From the NCBI GenBank assembly GCA_050084985.1, contig JBITNC010000002.1, positions 27,528,001-27,592,000 of the forward strand: a stretch of DNA of 64,000 nt, read 5' to 3'. The notes below the pieces were generated by a model. The model was not told the DNA's origin. It searched no databases and worked only from the letters and a program-made list of their open reading frames with translations. Of this stretch, positions 1-9,929 are shown one piece after another. The position numbers and the translations under genes are program-made. This stretch comes from Nageia nagi (taxonomy: Eukaryota; Pinophyta). Position 1 is the first letter of the stretch. The number at the start of each line of letters is the position of its first letter.

Positions 1-88
1 CTTTTATCCAAGGGGCATGCTTATGAGATGAAGTGTAGGACAAGTTACATTATCATATTCACTTAAATACTTAAGGTATCTAGTATAT
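1..88 (-). repeat. Truncated copia LTR remnant cut by the window edge
   Basis: Read on the minus strand, this matches the middle of the LTRs at 29249 and 30639: the stretch around the TCCTACACT word, the short GCATGCCCCTTGG block, and the TACTTAA pattern. It stops near base 88, so the rest lies outside the window or was lost. No TATA box or LTR end is present. Confidence 0.7.
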
Positions 89-140
89 AATGACATTGAC
101 CATTTTTAGTCTCATGGATATTAATATTAAATTTGATTAA
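88..140 (+). repeat. Dispersed repeat with CATTGACC and GACATTAATA words, copy 1
   Basis: The same word order recurs at 11543-11600, 12761-12820 and 12880-12945: CATTGACC, a T-rich stretch, then ATTAATAT followed by AAA. Its class is unknown; it may be an old LTR or a satellite-like unit. Confidence 0.5.
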
Positions 141-518
141 GTATTCTTAGTCAATAATGGGCAACCTTAATACAACATTTATCCATTATGATTTTTAACT
201 TTTCATTGTTTGTGTTTGGTAAAAATGGAGTAACAACAAATTTTACAAATGCATTCTCCTCAAACAAATATTTGGACTCTTTTAACACTTACAACACCTC
301 TAATCCTTCTACCAAAGATATCAACAAAATGATCAAGAAGGAAATATACTCGACTTACCAAAGGACAACTTGGATAGAAAATTGCTTTCACCAAAGCTCT
401 TGCATTATCTTCATGTTTATATGAAACTGGAGAATGGTGTTACTATCATCCTTGATTTCATCAAACAACACATATCACATGGCCTGTATTTTCCCTTTTG
501 GCTAGATAAGGGTTTGAT
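141..518. other. Gene-free flank of Copia-1
   Basis: Short open frames exist here but show no recognisable domain and no biased codon use. Bases 514-518 (TTGAT) form the left target duplication of Copia-1. Confidence 0.5.
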
Positions 519-963
519 TGTTAGAAATTCTAATGCATTATTGTTAGGTATATAAAATATTACACACTTATTTAATTCTTCCAAATACCTAAAAGTATTT
601 CTAATACCTTCTAGTATTTAAAGAATTAAATAAGTGCAACTTGCCTACTCTCACCTCATGTAAACCTTAGGTTCAAAGGTGAGTTAAGGTGGGGATTTTT
701 GTTATAATAGAAGGCTTGGCCTTGTTGTAAATACACACTTGTATAGAGCAAAGTTATGCTCATACTTTGGAGGTAGAGAGTGAGAGAAAAGTTGTAAGCT
801 CTTTGAGAAGTATTAGATCTTGAGATTAGAGTGGATTACTCTAACATTGAGAGGAACCACTATACATGCTTGTGTTATTTTGTGTGTGTGATTGATTGAG
901 TGTTATTAGAAGTAGGATTGTTCATCCAAGGTGATCTTAGGTTGGAGCCTTCATCTCCTTTCA
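519..963 (+). repeat. Copia-1 5' LTR
   Basis: It is 445 bp, from TGTTAGAAATTC to CCTTTCA. It carries promoter, transcript start and polyadenylation signals by analogy with other LTRs. Its TATA box is TATAATA (703-709), where the 3' LTR has TATAAATA. Confidence 0.95.
703..709 (+). promoter_or_regulatory. Damaged TATA box of the Copia-1 5' LTR
   Basis: This reads TATAATA. All the other LTRs of these copia families in the window keep TATAAATA at the matching place, so one A appears to have been lost from the promoter-bearing copy. Confidence 0.6.
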
Positions 964-965
964 AG

Positions 966-979
966 TGGTATCTAGAGCC
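966..979 (+). promoter_or_regulatory. Primer binding site of Copia-1 (initiator Met tRNA type)
   Basis: TGGTATCTAGAGCC lies two bases after the LTR. It closely resembles the usual plant Met-type site TGGTATCAGAGC, with one extra base. Confidence 0.85.
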
Positions 980-3176
980 TTTCCTTGGAAGATCTTCCTA
1001 CTCCACTTTGTGAGGTAACGTATCCATTAAGGTATACCTCATAACCTTCATTTTTTGAGTTATTTTAATAATACTAACATTATTTTTGTGAGTTACATTT
1101 TTTTTTCCTCACAAAAATTGCTTGCTTGACATGCAATAATAATGTTTTTCTTACTAACAAATTTTATTCCTTGTTAGTAAGTGTATTTTTTTTTTATAAA
1201 TCTTATTTTTTGTGAGATATAATGTAGTTACACTCATTATTTTACATGAAAATTGTGAGTTATACTCTAACAATAACACTATATGTTCCTTATATTCTTT
1301 ATGAGTTGCAATTTTTTTGACATTTTGCTTAACATATTGGTTATAAAGTTTGCAACACTTGCAAATTTATTTTTTTTTGAGCCAAATATTTAAAAAATAG
1401 TGAGGTTATTATTAGAAAATAATTCTTTACAAAATGTGTAACAAGATTGTATTTTTTTTTTTATTGAAGTAATATTTTGTATTTATTTATTTACAAAAAA
1501 ATCAATATCTTTTTTTCCCCTATATTTATTAAAATTTTGTATTACCACGCCGTATTGTATTAAAAAGAATACAATATAATACAAATATCTTGTACATATT
1601 TGACTTTGTAATATTTTTATTACGCTCAAGTTAAGTACAATCTTAGACATTGCAAATATATTTTCCATAATGTAAAATATTTTAAAAGTACATACATGTT
1701 TTATTTACTATGGGTGAAATATTTTTCACAGTGTGAGGTTTGAGTGGCCAAAACCCTAGGCACGCAATGCACATTTTGCTTACTGCCAAAACCAGGACAG
1801 AAGGGGTTGCGAGCTCCCATTGCTGCCTCACGCCACTCTGCTGGCTGGAGCATCCTCTGGTTTGTGCGCCTCGTCGGTCTGTTCCTCCTGCTGCTGCTGT
1901 GCTTGGTGTGCACCCCTTCTCCTAGCCTCGTATTGGCCCTCCCTCTGCATGGAATACCATGTCTTTGAGAAAATCGCCCCTTCCTCTGATTCGATCTGAA
2001 AACCCTCTGTCGCTGCTTTGCCAAATGATCACTCCTCTACACGATGCCCGACCACAACCGCCTCACAAAAGGAGACACAAGGGAGACTTATTGCATTAAG
2101 TGGGGGCAATTTTTTTCCTTTCTCTCATTAATGTTTTTTTTTTTTCTTTTAACAAGTTATTTGTTCTCACTCTTACAAATGTTAAAGATTCAAATTTTTA
2201 ATTTTCATTTTTTCATAAAAAGGGGATGCCATATGTATTTTTTTAATAAATAGGGAGGAATAATCCTTATTTATTAAAAAAATTATTATTATTGAAATAG
2301 AGTAATTTATGATTCTCTTGTCCTAATCTTGTTTTTTGAAAATGTAAATAAGACAGTTTTCTTATGATGTCGTCTAAGAATAGGAAGGTAAAGACTCCTA
2401 CTCCAAAACTAATAGCAATTATAAAGAAAAAGGACAAGCTTTGGAAGAAAGCACGGAAGAAAGAATATGAAGACAAGATGCAAAAGTGGATAATTCTTGC
2501 AAGGCAAAGAAATGAAGCCACATCTCGCATGCTTCGATTTCGTACTCTCCCTACACTGAATGCTAATGCCTTAATGTTTGAGGAAATGTCTCTTCCATTG
2601 GAAATAATTCTTCCTTAAAACAAGTTGGTGGTTGTTAACTTTGCTTTTATGTTAAGTTGTTAAGGCTCTTGTGTTAACAAAGAGCATGTTCCAAACAAAG
2701 GCTCCTAGAGCTTCATCATGTAACTAACCACTAAGGAAACTACTAACCCTTGTTGTGTGGTTATCCTACTTGTGGTTAAGCAACAAATGCTTAAATTAAG
2801 TAGATGATTTAATGTGCTCTAAACTACAAACAACAACCTCAAACAACTAACAAACAATAGTAGATTAGAACTTACTAAAATCTACTTTGTATTAGACAAA
2901 ATGCTCTAACATAACTTCAAACTCCTAAAAAAAAAACTTACAAACTACAAATTACTAACCCAAACATGCTACTAACTTTCCTTCCTTTTCAATTGCATAA
3001 TTGTGAACAATATTTTGTTAGCTACTTGCAATTGCTATGATGGTTAGTTAAAAGCTTGCAAATCATGGTTAGTTAAATGAATGATACTTGCAATTATAAT
3101 TGACTAAATGCTTACAAAATCTTATGTTGGCTTCATGCTTCTTGTACTTAATCAAATTGTCCTTTCTTTTGTAGAA
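980..3176 (+). other. Long untranslated leader of Copia-1, with a GC-richer island
   Basis: About 2.2 kb separates the primer site from gag. Most of it is very AT-rich with long T tracts. The stretch 1733-2060 is clearly richer in G and C and contains CTGCTGCTG runs. Copia-2 and Copia-3 carry similar islands in the same place. Open frames in the island overlap on both strands and look incidental. Confidence 0.6.
2364..2618 (+). CDS. Small lysine-rich open frame in the Copia-1 leader
   Basis: This frame encodes 84 residues. The first half is strongly basic (motifs such as KKKDKLWKKARKKEYEDK) and could form an amphipathic helix; the second half is neutral. I recognise no family. It sits between the GC-richer island and gag, on the same strand as gag. 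The matching part of Copia-2 has no equivalent frame, so it may be a captured host fragment or chance. There is no sign that it is translated. Confidence 0.25.
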   Translation: MMSSKNRKVKTPTPKLIAIIKKKDKLWKKARKKEYEDKMQKWIILARQRNEATSRMLRFRTLPTLNANALMFEEMSLPLEIILP

Positions 3177-4025
3177 ATGGTAGATTCCTTCTCGCTTAAG
3201 CACATCCTTGATGGTTCTAGCTATGGAATTTGGGAATCAAGAATGAAAGCGGAGCTTCAAGCACACAAACTTTGGCAAGTGGTGGATGAGAATCAAGTCT
3301 CTCCAATAGATGCTAAAGCACTAGAGGTTCGTAACAACAAAAATGAGCTAGCTATTTCTATGATTTTTAGAGTAGTTTCAGATGAAGTTCTCCTCATGAT
3401 TTCAACCTCAACTTTAGCCAAAGAAGCTTGGGATAAGCTCAATAAAATTTACCTTGGGTCTAATTTTTCTAGAAGATTCACCATCCTCCAAAAGCTTTTG
3501 CAATCTTGCCAAGGGGAGGAGGAGAGTGTGGCAATCTACTTAACTAAGATTATTGATCTAAGGACTCAACTTGTAAGTTGTGGGTGTAACTGGATCAATG
3601 ATGAATTCATGGTATTTATCATCTTACAAAAACTCTCAACTAAGTTTAGTCACTTCGTGATTGTTATTGAGACTAGGCTTGATGATAAAGAGGAAGTATT
3701 CTCTTTAAAAAAAAAATTCAGGCTCCTCTTGAAACATGAAGAAACCATCAACAAGAAAGTGTTGATGCCTACTCCAAAGGATCAAAATGTTGCCTTAGGT
3801 ACAACTAAGTCAACTCATTTCAAGAAGAAGTTTAGAAATCATAAGAATACCTCTCATGATCATCCTAGGAGAAATACGAAGAAGTATGGAAATAATTAGA
3901 ATGCTGGCAAAGATAATTCAACAAGAAAATATCATGCTAAGAAAAAATTTGATGGCAAGTGTAACTTTTGTGGCATCTATGGTTACTTAGAAATCCATTG
4001 CTACAAGAAAATGAAAGAGGAAAAT
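3177..4025 (+). pseudogene. gag: Copia-1 gag: capsid region and Zn knuckle
   Basis: Gag would package element RNA in cytoplasmic particles. I place the start at 3177 (MVDSFSLKH) because Copia-2 gag begins at the equivalent point (MGDSFLSKH); the frame is open further upstream, to 3108. The first 240 residues fit the plant copia gag domain (YGIWESRMKAEL, AWDKLNKIYLGS). A stop follows at 3897. The knuckle at about 3944-4011 reads C-x2-C-x4-Y-x4-C, so the histidine ligand is replaced by tyrosine. Confidence 0.85.
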
Positions 4026-4109
4026 GGCAAAGGAAGAGGAAATGTAAACAAATTCAAAGGAAAGAGGAATAATAAAAGTGCTTATGTTTGTGGTCTTTAC
4101 TTCAAGTCT

Positions 4110-5440
4110 CATACTTTTACAAATGATTGGGTTGCAGACTCAAGATGCATTAATCATATGAGCTTTGAAAGAAATAACTTTCACAAACACAGAAAGGATG
4201 CAGTTGTGATTGGTGACAATTCAATGCTAGAAGTTCATGGGATTGGAAGTGTTTTGATGCATGGAAAAGTGATTGAAGATGTGTTATTTATGCCTAAGTT
4301 AAGGATGAATCTTTTATCATTCATTCAAATTGCAAGAAAAGGATACACCTTTGAGTTCAACTCAAACTCATGGAGCATAAGAAAAGGGTTTTCCACCTTG
4401 ATAAAAGGATCTATCAAAAATGACCTCTATGTAGTTGATCAAGTGCCTACTAAGTTGTGTATAGCTACAAATGTTTGTTCAAAAGGAAACCTTTGGTACC
4501 AATGATTAGGCCACCTAAACCACAAAAGTATTCAACTCATGAAGGATCAAGAACTTGTGATAAGATTGCCAAATATTTCACCCTCCATTGGTCTTTATGA
4601 AAATTGTATCTTAGGGAAGATGAGAAGATAAAAATTTGAGAAGGATAAGGCAACAAGGACATCTCAACCTCTCCAATTGATAAACTCAAATTTAATGGGT
4701 CCATTTCAAACTAGGTCACTTGGAGGAGCATCTTATGTCCTTATTTTCATAGATGACTCTAGTAGGATGACTTTTGGTTATCTACTAGAGCATAAAGATC
4801 AAACTTTTGATATGTTCAAAGAATTTATGACCTTAGTTGAAAATCAAACCAATTGAAGATCAAGATGCTAAGGTCAGATAATGGGGGTGAATATATAAGT
4901 AATGAGTTTAATGATTTTTTTGCAAAGCATGGAATCAAAAGGCAATTTACCATCCCTTATACTCTACAACAAAATGGTGTTGTAGAAAGGAAGAATAGGA
5001 CCATAATGGATATGGCTAGATGTATGTTGGGTAATCTTTCTAAATTTTTATGGGGTGAAGCTATGAGCACTACAATTTACATATTGAATAGGTGTCCCAC
5101 AAAAGCAGTTGAATGAAAAACTCCATATGAGGCATTGATAGGAAAGGTTCCTGATATTTCACATCTAAGGGTTTTTAGATGTGAAGCATTTTCCTTCATT
5201 ATTTCAGAGAAAAGAAAGAAGCTTGATAATAAATCAGAAAAATGCATCTTTGTGGGATATGATAATTAGCATAAAGGTTATAGACTTTACTCTCCATCAA
5301 CAAAAGCAGTTCTTATTTCAAGGGATGTCAAGTTCAATGAGTGCGCTAATGACTCTTCTTTAAGTGAAGTCTTTAAAGACTCTTCCTAATTTACTAAGTG
5401 GTTGGATATCTCTTCAGATAAGTCACCATAAGAACAAAAT
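4110..5440 (+). pseudogene. pol: Copia-1 pol, protease and integrase part
   Basis: The protease active site, normally D-S-G, reads D-S-R here (VADSRCINHM), so it should be dead. The integrase zinc region follows (GNLWYQ, stop, LGHL). In the integrase core the first catalytic aspartate is asparagine (NSNLMGP), the second is kept (RSDNGGEY) and the glutamate is kept (GVVERKNRT). Stops occur near 4503, 4629, 4853 and 5114. The part after 5116 drops out of frame but still resembles the integrase C-terminal region. Confidence 0.88.
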
Positions 5441-5467
5441 TCTCCAAATCAAAGGATCACTAGAAGA

Positions 5468-7020
5468 ATGACTTTAAATAAGTCTCTTCTTCCTAAAATC
5501 AACAATCATAATGAACCTTCTACCTTTAAAGAGGCCTTCAAACATTCTTGTTGGATGGATGCCATGAAATCGAAATATCAGACACTTATGAAAAATAGGA
5601 CTTGGGATTTAGTTCCAAATTCATCTAACAGGAATGTAATTGGAAACCAATGGCTTTATAAGATCAAGTATAATTTAGATGGTAGAATTGAGAAATATAA
5701 GGCAAGGTTAGTAGCTAAGAGTTACGCTCAAAAGTATGGAATTAATTATGAGGAAACCTTTGCTCTAGTAGCAAAGATGGCTACGATTTGATTGATCCTT
5801 GTACTTTTAGCAGCTTCAAGTTGGAAGGAACTTTAGCTTGATGTGAAAAGTGCATTTCTTAATGGTGATTTAGATGTTGAGATCTACATAAGTCAACTTG
5901 AAGGGTTTGTTGTTAGAGGAAAAGAATCCCATGTGTGCAAGCTAAAGAAGTCCTTGTATGGAATTAAGCAAACACCAAGAGCTTGGTATAAAAAGATTTC
6001 AAAATATTTTGAAACTTTTGGATTCTCCAAATGCTACTCATATACAGATCTATATGTACTCAATGAAGGAAAAGACTTGGTCTTGATTCTTCTTTATGTG
6101 GATGATCTTTTGATTACTGGAAATAATATGATAATAATCAATGATTGCATATACAAACTCAAGCTAGAATATGAGATGACTATTCTCGGTCTCTTGCATT
6201 ACTATCTTAGTATGCAAATGTATCAATGTAAGGATTGTACTTACCTTAGTCAATGCAAATGTATCAATGTGGCTATTCCGGTTGCTCCTAGAATTAAGCT
6301 TGAGATCAGATCTAACTCTTAGTTGGAAGATGCTATAGCATACCGATAAGTTATTGGTAGTCTTCTCTATTTGACTATCTCTCGGTGAGATATTTCCTAT
6401 GCCATTAATTTGATGGCAAGGTTTATGCCCAATCCTTATGTTGAGCATTTTAATGTTGTCAAGAAGATTTTGAGGTATATTGTAGGTACAAATGATTTTG
6501 CCCTCAAATTTACCAAGTTGCCTTCCTTTGTTATCTCAGAGTTCTTAGATTCTGACTATGGGGTGATAGAGATGATAGAAAATCCACTTCAGCTTATGTG
6601 TTTAACCTTGGATCAGGTGTTATTTCTTGGTGTTCTAAGAAGTAGCCTACAGTCACTCTTTCCACCACATAGCCAAAATATAGAGCTATGATTGTTGTAG
6701 CCCAAGAAGCTATTTGGTTTCGGCCTATTTTGAAAGAAATTAGATTTATGTAGGTTAGTTTGTCTTAGATCTCTTCAAATAATCAATCAGCTATTGCTTT
6801 GGCCAAGAACCTTATATTCCATCAAAGAACAAAGCATGTAGAAATCCAAGCTCATTTGATTAGGGAAAAAGTTCTATATGGCACCCTGCAACTTTAATAT
6901 TATCCATCGAATAAAAACTCTGTTGATTTATTCACCAAACCACTTTTTGACACGTAGTTTTGCACACTAAGGACATATCTTGGGTTGGTGAAGTTGCCCT
7001 CAAGGGAGAGTGAAGTTTGA
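5468..7020 (+). pseudogene. pol: Copia-1 pol, reverse transcriptase and RNase H part
   Basis: Reverse transcriptase blocks are present in order: TWDLVP, the QWLYKIK block, [32 protein letters not shown] and the catalytic YVDDLLI near 6098-6118. RNase H follows, with VEHFNVVKKILRY, the SDNQSAI-like SNNQSAI and KHVEIQAH. The frame shifts several times (near 5788, 5830 and 6320, and after 6690). Pol ends at the TGA of 7018-7020, which lies inside the first unit of a 36-bp tandem repeat. Confidence 0.88.
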
Positions 7021-7118
7021 ATTCTTGTTGAATTCCTATTTTGTGATGAAGTTTGAATTCTTGTTGAATTCCTATTTTGTGATGAAGTTTGAATTCTTGT
7101 TAACTTTCTATTTTGTGA
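7011..7118 (+). repeat. Three head-to-tail 36-bp units at the end of Copia-1 pol
   Basis: The units are 7011-7046, 7047-7082 and 7083-7118. The first two are identical; the third differs at a few bases. Each contains GAATTC sites. The first unit includes the pol stop codon, so the duplication spans the end of the gene and the start of the 3' untranslated region. Confidence 0.9.
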
Positions 7119-7181
7119 TGACAACTTCAGCCCTACGAGGATTTTTTGGTTGTATTATGTTGATCTTTATGTACTTTTTTA

Positions 7182-7356
7182 TTTATGTTCTCCATGTGAG
7201 AGGAATTAGTATGTGCTTGTTAGCATTGTTTAGTTACCCACAAGAGATGAACTTGTTTGTACACTTCTTATGCTATTTAGTTATCCATGTGTGACGAACT
7301 ACTATGTGCATTTTATCACTATTTAGTTATCAATATGTGATGAACTAGTATGTACA
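7182..7356 (+). repeat. Four 35-bp hairpin-like units in the Copia-1 3' untranslated region
   Basis: The units at 7182-7216, 7229-7263, 7276-7310 and 7322-7356 share a TTTAGTT ... GAACTA layout ending in TGTRCA. The last two can pair TAGTT with AACTA over a 13-15 nt loop. They align with the 43-bp units of Copia-2 (37438-37718). Confidence 0.65.
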
Positions 7357-7696
7357 TGTTGGACATGTGTCCTATCTCATGATGATCAATACATTTTTTA
7401 TTTATACAATAGGTGACTATAAGTTTGCTTGGCATCTTTGTGATGACTTATAGTGCACTATTTGATTAGTTTATGGATGGCATTATTTGATTCACTTATC
7501 TTATGTTGATATGAATGTATATATGATGCATCTTACTGATCTTATTTATGAGCTGCTTGTAGTTTGCAGGTTTCTCATAGAGAGTGCATGTTTCTTATTT
7601 CAAGTATGCAAGCTCACAGAGGCTCATCATATCAACTTGTTGTTGAATGACTACTCTTGTACATTGAAACCATATGTGGTTAATGATTATATTGTA

Positions 7697-7716
7697 AACC
7701 ATTTGTTAAAATGGTT
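7697..7716 (+). other. Conserved short hairpin upstream of the polypurine tract (Copia-1)
   Basis: AACCATTT and AAATGGTT form an 8-bp stem with a 4-nt loop. The equivalent hairpin is kept in Copia-2 (38037-38056) and Copia-3 (54525-54544). Confidence 0.6.
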
Positions 7717-7855
7717 AAGTAGTTGAGCCTTATCTCAAATCTATTACTTCTCAAGATGTAAAGTTTTTATCTTTGATTGTATCTCTTATAAAGGAGAACT
7801 TCCTTACTTTCTCTCTCTCTATATATCTTCTCTACTCTCTAACCAATAATGCATT

Positions 7856-7864
7856 AAGGGGGAG
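7856..7864 (+). promoter_or_regulatory. Polypurine tract of Copia-1
   Basis: AAGGGGGAG directly precedes the TG of the right LTR. It would prime plus-strand DNA synthesis. Confidence 0.85.
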
Positions 7865-8311
7865 TGTTAGAAATTCTAATGCATTATTGTTAGGTATCTA
7901 AAATATTGCACACTTATTTAATTCTTCCAAATACCTAAAGGTATTTCTAAATACCTTCTAGTATTTAAAGAATTAAATAAGTGCAACTTGCCTACTCTCA
8001 CTTCATGTAAACCTTGGATTCAAAGGTGAGTTAAGGTGGGGCTTTTTGTTATAAATAGGAGGATTGGCCTTGTTGTAAATACACACTTGTATAGAGCAAA
8101 GTTATGCTCATACTTTGGAGGTAGAGAGTGAGAGAAAAGTTGTAAGCTCTTTGAGAAGTATAAGATCTTGAGATTAGAGTGGAGTACTCTCACATTGAGA
8201 GGAACCACTATACATGCTTGTGTTATTTTGTGTGTGTGATTGATTAAGTGTTCTTAAAAGAAAGATTATTCATCCAAGGTGATCTTGGGTTGGAGCCTTC
8301 ATCTCCTTTCA
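7865..8311 (+). repeat. Copia-1 3' LTR
   Basis: It is 447 bp, a direct repeat of 519-963, with an intact TATAAATA at 8050-8057. The base after its CA end begins the target duplication TTGCT. Confidence 0.95.
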
Positions 8312-9067
8312 TTGCTCACACTGAGTCCATATTGAGACAAACCACTATATCCCTAGAGACCAATGTATATGCAAACTATGTAACATGTAACCAGATATTG
8401 AAGAATATTTCATATTCATATACCACATGTACTATAAAATTCAAGGTTGTTTCCTTGTTTATTTAAAGGTGCCCACACTTTGAAATCATGGATGAATTGC
8501 AAAGGCCAATTATGTATCACACTATTTATCATAGAAGCCACCCACCTCAAATAGAAGGTGATCACTAATAGATCCTACAACAGGAGTTCCAAATTTATCA
8601 CGTCATATTTTCAATCATAGTAAACTATGAATTGAAATCATCGCATGATCCTTGAAGACTCTAGAAGGTTTATTTGTTGACACATTACTACTAAACCCAC
8701 TAGGGTTACTTCCTTTGATTGCAACATTATGAGCTTCTTTTCAACCTGAAATGTTGAAGGAGCTTCTTGACTTTCCATATATAGAATTCTTACCTCACTT
8801 GTATTTGTTGTATTTGACACTCTCTTTTGTCTACCTCTTAATCTTATGATATGTAGATAAGAGTCTTTTAATGTCCTTTTAAACCCATTGGTTTATAATA
8901 CCTTTAAAAGTTTTTCCAGAAGAAAATATATATCAGTTAAGTATTTGAATGACATTAAATGTTGATTTTACCTTTATTAGTATTTCATAAAATATTAGAA
9001 AAAAAAAAATTAATAAATATATTAAATAAATTACCAAACAATGAGCATCTATTGCAAGAATCTAATG
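8312..9067. other. Gene-free flank of Copia-1
   Basis: This is AT-rich intergenic DNA. Short open frames (for example 8638-8820 on the minus strand) show no known motif. I see no repeat end here. Confidence 0.5.
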
Positions 9068-9320
9068 TCAGCCAAGCAATAACAAATCTCATAGTGGGAA
9101 TTTGTTATCATCAAGGCAATCTTGAATCTCGTATTGGGAATTCGCTACTGACCAAGTAGTAGTGAATCCTACAACAAGAACTGACTATTGACCATGTAGC
9201 AATGAATCTTGCAACAAGAATCTACAATCAGTTAGGCAACATGAGTCCCATAGTGGTAATTTAAAGTAGTAGTGAATCTCATAGCAAGATCTTGTTATTG
9301 ACCCAGTAGTAGTGAATTTG
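9068..9320. repeat. Diverged tandem repeat, period about 40 bp
   Basis: Roughly six to seven units, each with a GAATCTCATAGTGGGAAT-like core followed by TTGTTATTGACC-like text. They differ at many positions, so the array is old. Confidence 0.65.
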
Positions 9321-9929
9321 TTGCCCATCCAAACTCCTATATTTACTCTCTTCTTTATGAAGCTCCTTCAAACACATTTATGGAAGTTATCCTATAGATA
9401 TATTTGAGAGTGAGGAGGATACCATTCATGGAGGAGAATTTTCTTGCCATATTCAAAGCCTAATGAAGGAGGCTAACACAATCAAGATGGGGTCAGAACC
9501 CAAAAGTCTTTGGCAATGACACACTCTCAAACTACTAAAATAAGAAAAATCCATGGCAAAAAGAAAGAAATTATATTAATGTCCATAAATGACCAAAAGT
9601 GATCAATGGGATTAAAGGTTACACAAGTCTAAAGTAGTATGAGGGGCTTAATGGCCCTCACTCAAAATAAACTATGAAAAGTATAAGAACAATATAGGGG
9701 CTAATCCCTAAAAGGAAATAAATAGTCAAACAGAAAACATAATAAGAAAACATGGTCAAAGGGGAGGTCTCTCATGATCTATCTGACTGTGCACTCTTGG
9801 GTTGATTTGTGTCTACATCGGCATTGCTTTAGCTGAATAAGGTCGTGATCCATTGTGATCTCAAAGAACTAAGATTGGTATGCACCCTATGTCTGGTATG
9901 TTGAGTAGGCCAAGGTGAGTCCTCAATCC
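9321..9929. other. Gene-free spacer
   Basis: I see no open frame with a known domain. The stretch may include the 3' end of the LINE at 9930-10870, but no poly-A tail or target duplication could be fixed. Confidence 0.4.

Larger units (their letters stand above)
519..8311 (+). mobile_element. Copia-1: complete decayed Ty1-copia LTR retrotransposon
   Basis: Two direct LTRs (519-963 and 7865-8311) start TG and end CA. They are flanked by TTGAT (514-518) and TTGCT (8312-8316), a 5-bp target duplication with one mutation. A Met-type primer site follows the left LTR and a purine tract precedes the right LTR. The order is gag, Zn knuckle, protease, integrase, reverse transcriptase, RNase H, which is the Ty1-copia order. 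I counted about 21 differences between the LTRs, roughly 95% identity. Every frame is broken by stops and frameshifts, so the element cannot supply its own proteins. The leader is unusually long (about 2.2 kb) and the 3' untranslated region carries two sets of tandem repeats. Confidence 0.95.

Noticed and set aside
188-555. Two overlapping open frames at the left edge
   Set aside because: They have no known motif, are short for AT-rich DNA, and the second runs into the Copia-1 LTR.
1701-2024. Minus-strand frame of 107 codons rich in Arg in the GC-richer island
   Set aside because: Frames are open on both strands because of base composition. It is antisense to the element and has no domain.
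7010-7294. Open frame after Copia-1 pol as an envelope-like gene
   Set aside because: It is made of the 36-bp repeats and hairpin units. The hydrophobic stretch comes from T-rich DNA, and no counterpart is open in Copia-2.
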